Of a stretch of 64,000 bases of DNA, positions 1 to 13,060 are shown in pieces. A program made the translations under genes and the position numbers. The notes under the pieces were generated by a model that worked only from the letters and a program-made list of their open reading frames with translations, searched no databases and was not told where the DNA came from. Numbering within the stretch: the stretch's first letter is position 1; each line of letters begins with the position of its first letter. This DNA comes from Archivesica marissinica (lineage: Eukaryota; Mollusca; Bivalvia; Venerida; Vesicomyidae): assembly GCA_014843695.1 (NCBI GenBank), contig CM026395.1:53654496-53718495 (forward strand), given 5' to 3'.

Positions 1-452
1 AGATTTAAAGACTTTTATGCATTGTTTACAGCCAGTGTGAAGATTGTCGGTTACTGTGTGTAAGTTATCATATGTCTAAACTACTGTACAGGCAATGCTC
101 AGTTATCTTGAGCTCTGAGTTAGGGAACAACAGTAAAAACAAAAGATTCCAACCAAAAGGACTCATTTCGGGATAAATGGGATTTGATCTAACAAGGGAG
201 GTAATAGAAAGACCAGTGATGTCGCTCATTGTGATGGCAGTCTCGACTTCTGCAGTTTCATGGTGCGAGATTTCCGATAACACTATCAGATTCTATCTTC
301 TGGAAATACTAATATATACACTCTTCTACATAATATGAATTCCCAACCACATTCTGAGCCAACGTTTCAGCAGGATGGCCCGCCTTTGTGATGAATATGC
401 TATGACCACTGACGTCTACATGTTCATATTTACGAAATCTGGTTCAGCGGGT
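1..452. other. Unannotated non-coding stretch
   Basis: AT-rich sequence with no open frame that resembles a protein and no recognised repeat. The short frames present have no family signature. Confidence 0.4.
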
Positions 453-505
453 GGGTGCAGTCTGTATGCATTGAGGGTGCGATGAATGCATACAGACCTG
501 CACCC
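453..505. repeat. Imperfect inverted repeat / hairpin
   Basis: Arms GGGTGCAG-TCTGTATGCATT and AATGCATACAGAC-CTGCACCC pair across a loop of about 12 nt. Nothing nearby shows that it is transcribed; it may be the end of a fold-back element. A related CTCTATGAATGTATG text lies near 35450. Confidence 0.6.
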
Positions 506-639
506 TCCCTAAGTCTGCCGAGGTCCGCTTTTTGCCGATAACTTTATTAAAATTTAAATTTCGTAGATCCGAGTTATGAAGCCAAAATATCATATTATTG
601 CTACAAATTAGACCCAATATGTGATTGTCTCCTAGTTAT

Positions 640-770
640 TTAGAATTTACGTGCATGGTGTATAGCACCGACACAAGACCTCTGTTTAAAGTCCCATCTA
701 AAAGAGTGGGGGGGATCGAACCTGCTATCCCTGGATTACCAGTCCAGCGTGTTAACCACTTGACTGCAGA
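640..770 (-). mobile_element. tRNA-derived SINE (tRNA-Thr-like head)
   Basis: On the minus strand 767-714 has an A-box-like AAGTGGTTAACACG, a 5-bp anticodon-type stem around loop CTGGTAA (GGT at the anticodon position) and a B box GGTTCGATCC. The downstream part (704-641) shares the block GATGGGAC-TTAAAC-GAGGTCT-GTGTCGGTGCT-TACACC with the SINE at 55160-55385. This marks a SINE, not a working tRNA, because the acceptor stem is not maintained. Confidence 0.65.
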
Positions 771-857
771 TTTGTCTGTAACAATGAAATGTGACATTGC
801 ATGCTTTTGGTGAGATATGAAAGTAGTTTGAATGCGTCTTTCACGGGAATTACTTAC

Positions 858-1120
858 TTATCCCTCTTCGTCTCGTCTGGAACATAGGGCCTTGACTACA
901 GCTTTCCATCCTCTACGGTCCTGCGCTTTGTGCTTGGCCTCTCTCAGTGTCTAGAGTTCTTCTCCAAGTCGTGGTTGGACTGCCTCGTCTGCCCTTTCCT
1001 TGGGGGTTCCAGTTGAGTGCCTGTCTTGTGATGTTTGTTGGGTCCCGTCGTAGGGTGTGCTCCCCACCACCACTTCCGTTCCTTGATGGCATCTGGAATT
1101 GGTCTCTGTTGAGTTATTCT
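858..1120 (-). pseudogene. 3' remnant of a non-LTR retrotransposon reverse transcriptase
   Basis: On the minus strand two frames together give the typical C-terminus of CR1/RTE-type ORF2 proteins: HTLRRDPTNITRQALNW followed by GKGRRGSPTTTWRR, then after a frameshift KAQDRRGWKAVVKALCSRRD, ending at TAA 860-858. The family is known for a ...GRP..TWRRDLE... stretch and a W(K/R)..V..LC ending. No catalytic YADD region is present, so this is a 5'-truncated, frameshifted fossil. Confidence 0.7.
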
Positions 1121-1330
1121 TGGACTTGAATTAATGCCGGAAAATGATCAAAACGAAAACAATTCCTGGAATTTGTACATTTTGTTATTTTTGTGTATCA
1201 AAACAATTCCTGAAACTTTGAAAAGGATAAGTACAAATTCCAGAAAATCTGTAATATAACGAATGCACACTGTTGTCTCATTCAAAGTAGAAACGCACTA
1301 AATAAATTAAAAAAATAGAAAATGCCGTAA

Positions 1331-1580
1331 CCCTTTCAACACTACAGGCCTCTAAATAGACTTATGAAAAGTGTAGATCCAGATGAGCCGGCTCGTGATG
1401 AGCCGTCTGGCTTGTGATGAGCTGTCTCATCAGGATCTGCACTTTTTGCCAGTAATAATTTTTACTATTTTTAGATAAAATTACCCATTTTGATAAATGA
1501 ACTGGTCCAAAGGTAATTTTCTTATTAATTTATTGGTCTAAGAATATCATGCACATGTCAGTTACTTGGGGTTAAATGGG
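1331..1580 (+). mobile_element. TTAA-type MITE related to the ends of the 29.1-35.3 kb element
   Basis: It starts CCCTTTCAACACTAC and ends with ATGGG followed by TTAA (left flank GTAA). Its body matches the reverse complement of 35274-35000: CCTCTAAATAG, AAAAGTGTAGATCC, GATCTGCACTTTTT-CCAGTAAT, TTATTGGTCTAA-AATATCATG. It is a short non-autonomous relative of the element carrying the FEN-like gene, or a copy of that element's right end. A small GATGAGC-rich duplication sits near 1380-1425. Confidence 0.6.
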
Positions 1581-1627
1581 TTAAACAGAAATATGTTTTC
1601 AGCAAATTTTCAAATCTTATTTATTGT

Positions 1628-1898
1628 GTCCGCCTCCGTGGTCGAGTGGTTAAGGTCACTGACTTGTATACCACTGTAACCTATCATCACTGATGGTCAC
1701 GGGTTCGAGCCCCGCTCAGACCGTGTCTCATTTATATGAAAAAGTTGGCAGTTTCTTACGGAGGTTGGTGCACCCAAGTACTGGTTAACCGCTGGAGCCT
1801 GCCCAGGAAAGGTGTTGTTAGGTAAACTGCCCGCCGGCGATATAGCCCAAAATGGTGCTGATGCAGGCGTAAAACCCGAAACATAACATAAATAATAA
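1628..1898 (+). mobile_element. SINE-A, full length (tRNA-Ser/Leu-like head)
   Basis: The head has A box TGGTCGAGTGGTTAAGG and B box GGTTCGAGCCCC with a long spacer, as in class II tRNAs. The body has conserved blocks GTTGGCAGTTTCTTACGGAG, CCTGCCCAGGAAAGGTGTTG and CTGCCCGCCGGCGATATAG, and the tail is CATAACATAAATAATAA. A 12-bp target duplication CTTATTTATTGT flanks it at 1616-1627 and 1899-1910, proving insertion by target-primed reverse transcription. It is the best reference copy of the family in this window. Confidence 0.9.
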
Positions 1899-1910
1899 CT
1901 TATTTATTGT

Positions 1911-2439
1911 ATTTAAGAAATACCCATGAATTCACATTTGAAGTGAAACTGATCACTTTTAGATACACCCATCATATCCATTGATAATCTTATGCATCAT
2001 GTGTTTGCTGTTGACTAGCACAGGCTGTGTATAGTTTCGCTACCCGTTATATATAAACTTTACTGTTTTCGTTTAAGATTTTATACCCATCAATGAAGTA
2101 CGAGATTTCATTCAATTTATCATTCTAGCTGCGTGAACAGACGATGAACATATATAATAATATTGCTGGCTAGACAGGCAAGTAAATAATCGTTATCTGT
2201 GGGTGATAATGTACGTATATACTGTGCTGCAGTAAGATGTTAGCTCAAGTTTGGTGATGCATAAAACAGTGCACACTACAGGGTGATTCAGGCAAACACG
2301 TTGGTTTATCGTTTCCTAGGTGTACAGGCAATAGATGTCCAAGAAACATCCCACTTGGCCTTATATCATTGCTATTTAGCCATAATCATTTTTTGTGTGT
2401 GTAAAGCATGACAATAGACATTCGCTCACTACCCAGACA
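1911..2439. other. Unannotated non-coding stretch
   Basis: AT-rich sequence with no coding or repeat signature seen. It leads into increasingly recognisable diverged units of the satellite that follows. Confidence 0.4.
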
Positions 2440-5400
2440 TATTTAGTCGTGTATTATGTCATTGTGAACAAACTCGTGTAGGATATACCAGATGGTTTAC
2501 ACAGTTTAGTAGTATGTCATTGTGACATTATTCACGTAGATGCATGGTTTTCACAGTTTATTAAAAAAGTTCTATTTATTAACGATTGCGAAGCAAGTTC
2601 TAACAACTTATATTAATCACTCTTGTTGGCGCGGATGAAAGCATGCATGTCGTTTATACAAATTTATTTTAGCTCGATTGCGAAACAAGTTCTTACAACT
2701 TATGTTAATCACTCTCGAGACCTCATTCCTGATGGAATCCATCGCCACGAGGGAGAGAGAAGAGGCAACGTGGAATTTAAATGCCTTGCCTAAGGGCACA
2801 ATCGTAACGGCTCTAGCGTGGCTCGAACTCCGGACCTTTCGCACCTGAAGCGAACGCGCATCCACTGCGCTATCACGACTTCCACTGGCGACCATCGTAC
2901 CATCTCACATACTTCCCGGGTTGCATTGGTGAGCAGCGAGCACGCTAACCACTGCGCTAATCGGACAGCCAGTTTTCACAGTTCATTAGTATGTCATTGT
3001 GACCATATTCACGTAGAATATACCGAATGCATGCTTTTCAAGGTTTATAATGTCATTGTGACCGTACTCACATATGATATACCGGGTTCATGTGTTTCAC
3101 GGTTTATAATGTCATTGTGACCGTATCACGTATGATATACCGGGTTCATGTGTTTCACGGTTTATAATGTCATTGTGACCGTATCACATATGATATACCG
3201 GGTTCATGGGTTTCACGGTTTATAATGTCATTGTGACTGTATCACATATGATATACCAGGTTCATGGGTTTCACGGTTTATAATGTCATTGTGACCGTAT
3301 CACATATGATATACCAGGTTCATGGGTTTCACGGTTTATAATGTCATTGTGACTGTATCACGTATGATGTACCAGGTTCATGGGTTTCACGGTTTATAAA
3401 GTGTCTAATGCGATATGCATGGTTTCACAGTGTATTATATCATTATTGTATAGGATATACGAGATGTATACATTTAATGGAGTTTATCTCATAATGATTC
3501 TACACATGTCGGATATACGAGATGTATACATTTAATGGAGTTTATCTCATAATGATCCTACACATGTCGGATATACGAGATGTATACATTTAATGGAGTT
3601 TATCTCATAATGATTCTACACATGTCGGATATACGAGATGTATACATTTAATGGAGTTTATCTCATAATGATTCTACACATGTCGGATATACGATTTGTA
3701 TGCATTTAACAGTATTTATGTCATAATGACCTTATACGTGATGTATGCGTTTAACAGTATTTATGTCATAATGACCTTATACGAGATGAATGTGTTTAAC
3801 AGTATTTATGTCATTGTGACCCTACACGTGTAGAATATACGAGATGTATGCGTTTAACAGTATTTATGTCATAATGACCTTACACGATGTATGCGTTTAA
3901 CAGTATTTATGTCATTGTGACCCTACACGTGTAGAATATACAAGATGTATGCGTTTAGCAGTGTTTATGTCATTGTGACCCTACACGTGTAGGATATACG
4001 AGATGTATGCGTTTAGCAGTGTTTATGTCATTGTGACCCTACACGTGTAGGATATACGAGATGTATGCGTTTAGCAGTGTTTATGTCATTGTGACCCTAC
4101 ACGTGTAGGATATACGAGATGTATGCGTTTAGCAGTGTTTATGTCATTGTGACCCTACACGTGTAGGATATACGAGATGTATGTCATTGTGACCCTACAC
4201 GTGTAGAATATACGAGATGTATGCGTTTAGCAGTGTTTATGTCATTGTGACCCTACACGTGTAGGATATACGAGATGTATGCGTTTAGCAGTGTTTATGT
4301 CATTGTGACCCTACACGTGTAGAATATACGAGATGTATGCGTTTAGCAGTGTTTATGTCATAATGACCTTATACGAGATGTATGCGTTTAGCAGTGTTTA
4401 TATCATTGTGACCCTACGCGTGTAGGATATACGAGATGTATGCGTTTAGCAGTGTTTATGTCATTGTGACCCTACATGTGTAGAATATACGAGATGTATG
4501 CGTTTAGCAGTGTTTATGTCATTGTGACCCTACACGTGTAGAATATACGAGGTGTATGCGTTTAGCAGTATTTATGTCATTGTGACCCTACACGTGTAGA
4601 ATATACGAGATGTATGCGTTTAGCAGTGGTTATGTCATTGTGACCCTACACGTGTAGGATATACGAGATGTATGTCATTGTGACCCTACACGTGTAGAAT
4701 ATACGAGATGTATGCGTTTAGCAGTGTTTATGTCATTGTGACCCTACACGTGTAGAATATACGAGATGTATGCGTTTAGCAATGTTTATGTCATTGTGAC
4801 CCTACACGTGTAGGATATACGAGATGTATGCATTTAACAGTATTTATGTCATTGTGACCTTACATGTGTAGGATATACGAGATGTATGCGTTTAGCAGTG
4901 TTTATGTCATTGTGACCCTACACGTGTAGAATATACGAGATGTATGCGTTTAGCAGTGTTTATGTCATTGTGACCCTACACGTGTAGAATATACGAGATG
5001 TATGCGTTTAGCAGTGTTTATGTCATAATAACCTTATACGAGATGTATGCGTTTAGCAGTGTTTATGTCATAATGACCGTATACGAGATGTATGCATTTA
5101 GCAGTGTTTATGTCATTGTGACCCTACACGTGTAGGATATACGAGATGTATGCGTTTAGCAGTGTTTATGTCATAATGACCTTATACGAGATGTATGCGT
5201 TTAGCAGTGTTTATGTCATTGTGACCCTACACGTGTAGGATATACGAGAGGTATGTCATTGTGACCCTACACGTGTAGAATATACGAGATGTATGCATTT
5301 AGCAGTGTTTATGTCATTGTGACCGTACACGTGTAGAATATACGAGATGTATGCATTTAGCAGTGTTTATGTCATTGTGACCCTACACGTGTAGAATATA

Positions 5401-8400
5401 CAAGATGTATGCGTTTAGCAGTGTTTATGTCATTGTGACCCTACACGTGTAGGATATACGAGATGTATGCGTTTAGCAGTGTTTATGTCATTGTGACCCT
5501 ACACGTGTAGAATATACGAGATGTATGCGTTTAGCAGTGTTTATGTCATAATGACCGTATACGAGATGTATGCGTTTAACAGTGTTTATGTCATTGTGAC
5601 CCTACACGTGTAGGATATACAAGATGTATGCGTTTAGCAGTATTTATGTCATTGTGACCCTACACGTGTAGAATATACGAGATGTATGTCATTGTGACCC
5701 TACACGTGTAGAATATACGAGATGTATGCGTTTAGCAGTGTTTATGTCATTGTGACTCTACACGCGTAGAATATACGAGATGTATGCGTTTAGCAGTGTT
5801 TATGTCATTGTGACCCTACACGTGTAGAATATACGAGATGTATGCGTTTAGCAGTGTTTATGTCATAATGGCCTTATACGAGATGTATGCGTTTAGCAGT
5901 GTTTATGTCATTGTGACCCTACACGTGTAGGATATACGAGATGTATGCATTTAGCAGTGTTTATGTCATAATGACCTTATACGAGATGTATGCGTTTAGC
6001 AGTGTTTATGTCATTGTGACCCTACACGTGTAGGATATACGAGATGTATGCGTTTAGCAGTGTTTATGTCATTGTGACCCTACACGTGTAGAATATACGA
6101 GATGTATGCATTTAGCAGTGTTTATGTCATTGTGACCCTACACGTGTAGAATATATGAGATGTATGCGTTTAGCAGTGTTTATGTCATTGTGACCCTACA
6201 CGTGTAGAATATACGAGATGTATGCGTTTAGCAGTGTTTATGTCATTGTGACCCTACATGTGTAGGATATACGAGATGTATGCGTTTAACAGTATTTATG
6301 TCATTGTGACCCTACACGTGTAGGATATACGAGATGTATGCGTTTAACAGTGTTTATGTCATTGTGACCCTACACGTGTAGAATATACGAGATGTATGCA
6401 TTTAGCAGTGTTTATGTCATTGTGACCCTACACGTGTAGAATATACGAGATGTATGCGTTTAACAGTATTTATGTCATTGTGACCCTACACGTGTAGAAT
6501 ATATGAGATGTATGCGTTTAGCAGTGTTTATGTCATTGTGACCCTACACGTGTAGGATATACGAGATGTATGTCATTGTGACCCTACACGTGTAGAATAT
6601 ACGAGATGTATGCGTTTAACAGTATTTATGTCACCCTACACGTGTAGAATATACAAGATGTATGCGTTTAGCAGTGTTTATGTCATTGTGACCCTACACG
6701 TGTAGAATATACGAGATGTATGCGTTTAGCAGTGTTTGTCATTGTGACCCTACACGTGTAGAATATACGAGATGTATGCGTTTAGCAGTGTTTATGTCAT
6801 TGTGACCCTACACGTGTAGAATATACGAGATGTATGCGTTTAGCAGTGTTTATGTCATTGTGACCCTACGCGTGTAGAATATACGAGATGTATGCATTTA
6901 GCAGTGTTTATGTCATTGTGACCCTACACGTGTAGAATATACAAGATGTATGCGTTTAGCAGTGTTTATGTCATTGTGACTCTACACGCGTAGAATATAC
7001 GAGATGTATGTCATTGTGACCCTACACGTGTAGAATATACGAGATGTATGCGTTTAGCAGTGTTTATGTCATTGTGACCTACACGTGTAGAATATACGAG
7101 ATGTATGCATTTAGCAGTGTTTATGTCATTGTGACCCTACACGTGTAGAATATACAAGATGTATGCGTTTAGCAGTGTTTATGTCATTGTGACCCTACAC
7201 GCGTAGGATATACGGGATGTATGCGTTTAGCAGTGTTTATGTCATTGTGACCCTACACGTGTAGGATATACGAGATGTATGCGTTTAGCAGTGTTTATGT
7301 CATTGTGACCCTACACGTGTAGAATATATGAGATGTATGCGTTTAGCAGTGTTTATGTCATAATGACCTTATACGAGATGTATGCGTTTAACAGTGTTTA
7401 TGTCATTGTGACCCTACACGTGTAGGATATACGAGATGTATGTCATTGTGACCCTACACGTGTAGAATATACGAGATGTATGCGTTTAGCAGTGTTTATG
7501 TCATTGTGACCCTACACGTGTAGAATATACGAGATGTATGCGTTTAGCAGTGTTTATGTCATTGTGACCCTACACGTGTAGAATATACGAGATGTATGCG
7601 TTTAGCAGTGTTTATGTCATTGTGACCCTACGCGTGTAGAATATACGAGATGTATGCGTTTAGCAGTGTTTATGTCATTGTGACCCTACACGTGTAGAAT
7701 ATACGAGATGTATGCGTTTAGCAGTGTTTATGTCATTCCCTACACGTGTAGAATATACGAGATGTATGCGTTTAGCAGTGTTTATGTCATAATGACCGTA
7801 TACGAGATGTATGCATTTAACAGTATTTATGTCATTGTGACCCTACATGTGTAGGATATACGAGATGTATGCGTTTAACAGTGTTTATGTCATTGTGACC
7901 CTACATGTGTAGGATATACGAGATGTATGCGTTTAACAGTGTTTATGTCATTGTGACCCTACATGTGTAGGATATACGAGATGTATGCGTTTAACAGTGT
8001 TTATGTCATTGTGACCCTACACGTGTAGGATATACGAGATGTATGCGTTTAACAGTATTTATGTCATTGTGACCCTCACGTGTAGAATATACGAGATGTA
8101 TGCATTTAGCAGTGTTTATGTCATTGTGACCCTACACGTGTAGAATATACGAGATGTATGCGTTTAGCAGTGTTTATGTCATTGTGACCCTACACGTGTA
8201 GAATATACGAGATGTATGCGTTTAGCAGTGTTTATGTCATTGTGACCCTACACGTGTAGGATATACGGGATGTATGCGTTTAGCAGTGTTTATGTCATTG
8301 TGACCCTACACGTGTAGGATATACGAGATGTATGCATTTAGCAGTGTTTATGTCATAATGACCATATACGAGATGTATGCGTTTAACAGTGTTTATGTCA

Positions 8401-11400
8401 TTGTGACCCTACACGTGTAGGATATACGAGATGTATGCGTTTAGCAGTGTTTATGTCATTGTGACCCTACACGTGTAGAATATACGAGATGTATGCGTTT
8501 AGCAGTGTTTATGTCATTGTGACTCTACACGCGTAGAATATACGAGATGTATGTCATTGTGACCCTACACGTGTAGAATATACGAGATGTATGCGTTTAG
8601 CAGTGTTTATGTCATTGTGACCTACACGTGTAGAATATACGAGATGTATGCATTTAGCAGTGTTTATGTCATTGTGACCCTACACGTGTAGAATATACAA
8701 GATGTATGCGTTTAGCAGTGTTTATGTCATTGTGACCCTACACGCGTAGGATATACGGGATGTATGCGTTTAGCAGTGTTTATGTCATTGTGACCCTACA
8801 CGTGTAGGATATACGAGATGTATGCGTTTAGCAGTGTTTATGTCATTGTGACCCTACACGTGTAGAATATACGAGATGTATGCGTTTAGCAGTGTTTATG
8901 TCATAATGACCTTATACGAGATGTATGCGTTTAACAGTGTTTATGTCATTGTGACCCTACACGTGTAGGATATACGAGATGTATGTCATTGTGACCCTAC
9001 ACGTGTAGAATATACGAGATGTATGCGTTTAGCAGTGTTTATGTCATTGTGACCCTACACGTGTAGAATATATGAGATGTATGCGTTTAGCACTGTTTAT
9101 GTCATTTTGACCCTACACGTGTAGAATATACGAGATGTATGCGTTTAGCAGTGTTTATGTCATTGTGACCCTACACGTGTAGAATATACGAGATGTATGC
9201 ATTTAGCAGTGTTTATGTCATTCCCTACACGTGTAGAATATACGAGATGTATGCGTTTAGCAGTGTTTATGTCATAATGACCGTATACGAGATGTATGCA
9301 TTTAACAGTATTTATGTCATTGTGACCCTACATGTGTAGGATATACGAGATGTATGCGTTTAACAGTGTTTATGTCATTGTGACCCTACATGTGTAGGAT
9401 ATACGAGATGTATGCGTTTAACAGTGTTTATGTCATTGTGACCCTACATGTGTAGGATATACGAGATGTATGCGTTTAACAGTGTTTATGTCATTGTGAC
9501 CCTACATGTGTAGGATATACGAGATGTATGCGTTTAACAGTATTTATGTCATTGTGACCCTACACGTGTAGGATATACGAGATGTATGCGTTTAACAGTA
9601 TTTATGTCATTGTGACCCTCACGTGTAGAATATACGAGATGTATGCATTTAGCAGTGTTTATGTCATTGTGACCCTACACGTGTAGAATATACGAGATGT
9701 ATGCGTTTAGCAGTGTTTATGTCATTGTGACCCTACATGTGTAGGATATACGAGATGTATGCGTTTAACAGTGTTTATGTCATTGTGACCCTACATGTGT
9801 AGAATATACGAGATGTATGCGTTTAACAGTATTTATGTCATTGTGACCCTACACGTGTAGGATATACGAGATGTATGCGTTTAGCAGTGTTTATGTCATT
9901 GTGACCCTACATGTGTAGGATATACGAGATGTATGCGTTTAACAGTGTTTATGTCATTGTGACCCTACATGTGTAGAATATACGAGATGTATGCGTTTAA
10001 CAGTATTTATGTCATTGTGACCCTACACGTGTAGGATATACGAGATGTATGCGTTTAGCAGTGTTTATGTCATTGTGACCCTACACGTGTAGGATATACG
10101 GGATGTATGCATTTAGCAGTGTTTATGTCATTGTGACCCTACACGTGTAGGATATACGGGATGTATGCGTTTAGCAGTGTTTATGTCATTGTGACCCTAC
10201 ACGTGTAGGATATACGAGATGTATGCGTTTAGCAGTGTTTATGTCATAATGACCTTATACGAGATGTATGCGTTTAACAGTGTTTATGTCATTGTGACCC
10301 TACACGTGTAGGATATACGAGATGTATGCGTTTAGCAGTGTTTATGTCATTGTGACCCTACACGTGTAGGATATACGAGATGTATGTCATTGTGACCCTA
10401 CACGTGTAGGATATACGGGATGTATGCGTTTAGCAGTGTTTATGTCATTGTGACTCTACACGCGTAGAATATACAAGATGTATGCGTTTAGCAGTGTTTA
10501 TGTCATTGTGACCCTACACGTGTAGGATATACGAGATGTATGTCATTGTGACCCTACACGTGTAGAATATACGAGATGTATGCGTTTAGCAGTATTTATG
10601 TCATTGTGACCCTACACGTGTAGGATATACGAGATGTATGTCATTGTGACCCTACACGTGTAGAATATACGAGATGTATGCGTTTAGCAGTGTTTATGTC
10701 ATTGTGACCCTACACGTGTAGAATATACAAGATGTATGCGTTTAGCAGTGTTTATGTCATTGTGACCCTACACGTGTAGGATATACGAGATGTATGCGTT
10801 TAGCAGTGTTTATGTCATAATGAACTTATAGGAGATGTATGCGTTTAACAGTGTTTATGTCATTGTGACCCCTACACGTGTAGGATATACGAGATGTATG
10901 TCATTGTGACCCTACACGTGTAGAATATACTAGATGTATGCGTTTAGCAGTGTTTATGTCATTGTGACCCTACACGTGTAGGATATACGAGATGTATGCG
11001 TTTAGCAGTGTTTATGTCATAATGAACTTATAGGAGATGTATGCGTTTAACAGTGTTTATGTCATTGTGACCCTACACGTGTAGGATATACGAGATGTAT
11101 GTCATTGTGACCCTACACGTGTAGAATATACGAGATGTATGCGTTTAGCAGTGTTTATGTCATTGTGACCCTACACGTGTAGAATATACGAGATGTATGC
11201 GTTTAGCAGTGTTTATGTCATTGTGACCCTACACGTGTAGGATATACGAGATGTATGCGTTTAGCAATGTTTATGTCATTGTGACCCTACACGTGTAGGA
11301 TATACGAGATGTATGTCATTGTGACCCTACACGTGTAGAATATACGAGATGTATGCGTTTAGCAGTGTTTATGTCATTGTGACCCTACACGTGTAGGATA

Positions 11401-11455
11401 TACGAGATGTATGCGTTTAGCAGTGTTTATGTCATTGTGACCCTACACGTGTAGA
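2440..11455. repeat. 9-kb satellite, about 58-bp unit
   Basis: The main unit contains TTTATGTCATTGTGACC, the perfect 14-bp palindrome CCTACACGTGTAGG, ATATACGAGATGTATGCG and TTTAGCAGTG. Units at the left edge (2440-3700) are strongly diverged and fall into blocks of their own (3120-3400 and 3460-3710). From 3710 to 11455 units are nearly identical, with two recurring shortened forms: one joins GAGATGTATG to TCATTGTGACC, the other has TCATAATGACC(T/G)TATACGAG without the palindrome. There are roughly 140 units. A nested SINE splits the left part (2577-2969). The array ends abruptly at GTGTAGAATCATC. Confidence 0.95.
2577..2969 (-). mobile_element. SINE-V copy with a second tRNA-derived SINE nested inside
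   Basis: The outer element, read on the minus strand, starts GGCTGTCCGATTAGCGCAGT (2969) and ends with AACTTGCTTCGCAATCG. Its middle is replaced by about 230 bp (2660-2893) carrying another tRNA-like head, GATAGCGCAGTGGATGCGCG ... GAGTTCGAGCC, a body with GGCGATGGATTCCATCAGG, and the same 3' tail type (GTGATTAACATAAGTTGTAAG). The shared tail implies both families use the same LINE machinery. Confidence 0.7.
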
Positions 11456-11644
11456 ATCATCAGGTATTAGATAAGCTCTAGATACCATCTGCCTATTGTA
11501 CTGTAATCATTTATTCAACATGTGTCGTGCATTAATTAATAATAATAGATGCTGTGCCAGGTGGATTGTGGGTGTTGCACTTCAAATGTATTAGAGCAAT
11601 TCATCTTCGAACATTTAAAAATGTACCAATATATAACCCAATAC
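11456..11644. other. Unannotated spacer
   Basis: AT-rich unique sequence between the satellite and a SINE. No gene is seen. Confidence 0.4.
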
Positions 11645-11835
11645 TACAACTTGTCCACCTCCCGTGGTCGAGTGGTTAATGTCGCTGACTTGTATACTAC
11701 TGGACCCTATCATCACTGATATGTTTGAAAAAGTTTGCAGTTTCTTACTGAGGTTGGTGCACCAAGTACTGGTTAACTGCTGGAGCCTGCCCAGGAAAGG
11801 TGTTGTTAGGTAAACTGACTGCCGGTGACAAGTCA
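11645..11835 (+). mobile_element. SINE-A copy lacking the B box
   Basis: The A-box region (CGTGGTCGAGTGGTTAATG) runs through CATCACTGATATG directly into GTTTGCAGTTTCTTACTGAG. The segment that should hold GGTTCGAGCCCC and CTCATTTATATG is missing. Without a B box it should not be transcribed by RNA polymerase III. Confidence 0.8.
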
Positions 11836-11884
11836 CAATGCAATTTCATTTCAACCAAATTTCTTGTTGTGAAGTATGCCCACA

Positions 11885-12060
11885 TAATTCCTCCCTCCCC
11901 CACACATCATCTCAATAACCCCCCATCATCTCAATAACCCCCCGTCATCTCAATAACCGCCCCCCGTCATCTCAATAACCGCCCCCCGTCATCTCAATAA
12001 CCCCCCCCATCATCTCAATAACCGCCCCCCGTCATCTCAATAACCGCCCCCCGTCATCTC
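11885..12060. repeat. GC-rich minisatellite, about 22-bp unit, cut by the gap
   Basis: Units of CATCTCAATAACC followed by 4-8 C and GT/AT. The array runs straight into the run of N at 12061, so its true length is unknown. Confidence 0.9.
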
Positions 12061-13060
12061 NNNNNNNNNNNNNNNNNNNNNNNNNNNNNNNNNNNNNNNN
12101 NNNNNNNNNNNNNNNNNNNNNNNNNNNNNNNNNNNNNNNNNNNNNNNNNNNNNNNNNNNNNNNNNNNNNNNNNNNNNNNNNNNNNNNNNNNNNNNNNNNN
12201 NNNNNNNNNNNNNNNNNNNNNNNNNNNNNNNNNNNNNNNNNNNNNNNNNNNNNNNNNNNNNNNNNNNNNNNNNNNNNNNNNNNNNNNNNNNNNNNNNNNN
12301 NNNNNNNNNNNNNNNNNNNNNNNNNNNNNNNNNNNNNNNNNNNNNNNNNNNNNNNNNNNNNNNNNNNNNNNNNNNNNNNNNNNNNNNNNNNNNNNNNNNN
12401 NNNNNNNNNNNNNNNNNNNNNNNNNNNNNNNNNNNNNNNNNNNNNNNNNNNNNNNNNNNNNNNNNNNNNNNNNNNNNNNNNNNNNNNNNNNNNNNNNNNN
12501 NNNNNNNNNNNNNNNNNNNNNNNNNNNNNNNNNNNNNNNNNNNNNNNNNNNNNNNNNNNNNNNNNNNNNNNNNNNNNNNNNNNNNNNNNNNNNNNNNNNN
12601 NNNNNNNNNNNNNNNNNNNNNNNNNNNNNNNNNNNNNNNNNNNNNNNNNNNNNNNNNNNNNNNNNNNNNNNNNNNNNNNNNNNNNNNNNNNNNNNNNNNN
12701 NNNNNNNNNNNNNNNNNNNNNNNNNNNNNNNNNNNNNNNNNNNNNNNNNNNNNNNNNNNNNNNNNNNNNNNNNNNNNNNNNNNNNNNNNNNNNNNNNNNN
12801 NNNNNNNNNNNNNNNNNNNNNNNNNNNNNNNNNNNNNNNNNNNNNNNNNNNNNNNNNNNNNNNNNNNNNNNNNNNNNNNNNNNNNNNNNNNNNNNNNNNN
12901 NNNNNNNNNNNNNNNNNNNNNNNNNNNNNNNNNNNNNNNNNNNNNNNNNNNNNNNNNNNNNNNNNNNNNNNNNNNNNNNNNNNNNNNNNNNNNNNNNNNN
13001 NNNNNNNNNNNNNNNNNNNNNNNNNNNNNNNNNNNNNNNNNNNNNNNNNNNNNNNNNNNN
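12061..13060. other. Assembly gap (1000 N)
   Basis: Exactly 1000 unknown bases, a round number usual for gaps of unknown size. The flanks are two unrelated tandem arrays (22 bp to the left, 41 bp to the right), so the sequence probably broke within repeats. An open frame spanning it (12032-13105) has no meaning. Confidence 1.

Noticed and set aside
714..767. Functional tRNA-Thr gene
   Set aside because: Promoter boxes and anticodon stem are present, but there is no proper acceptor stem, and the downstream part is a shared SINE core.
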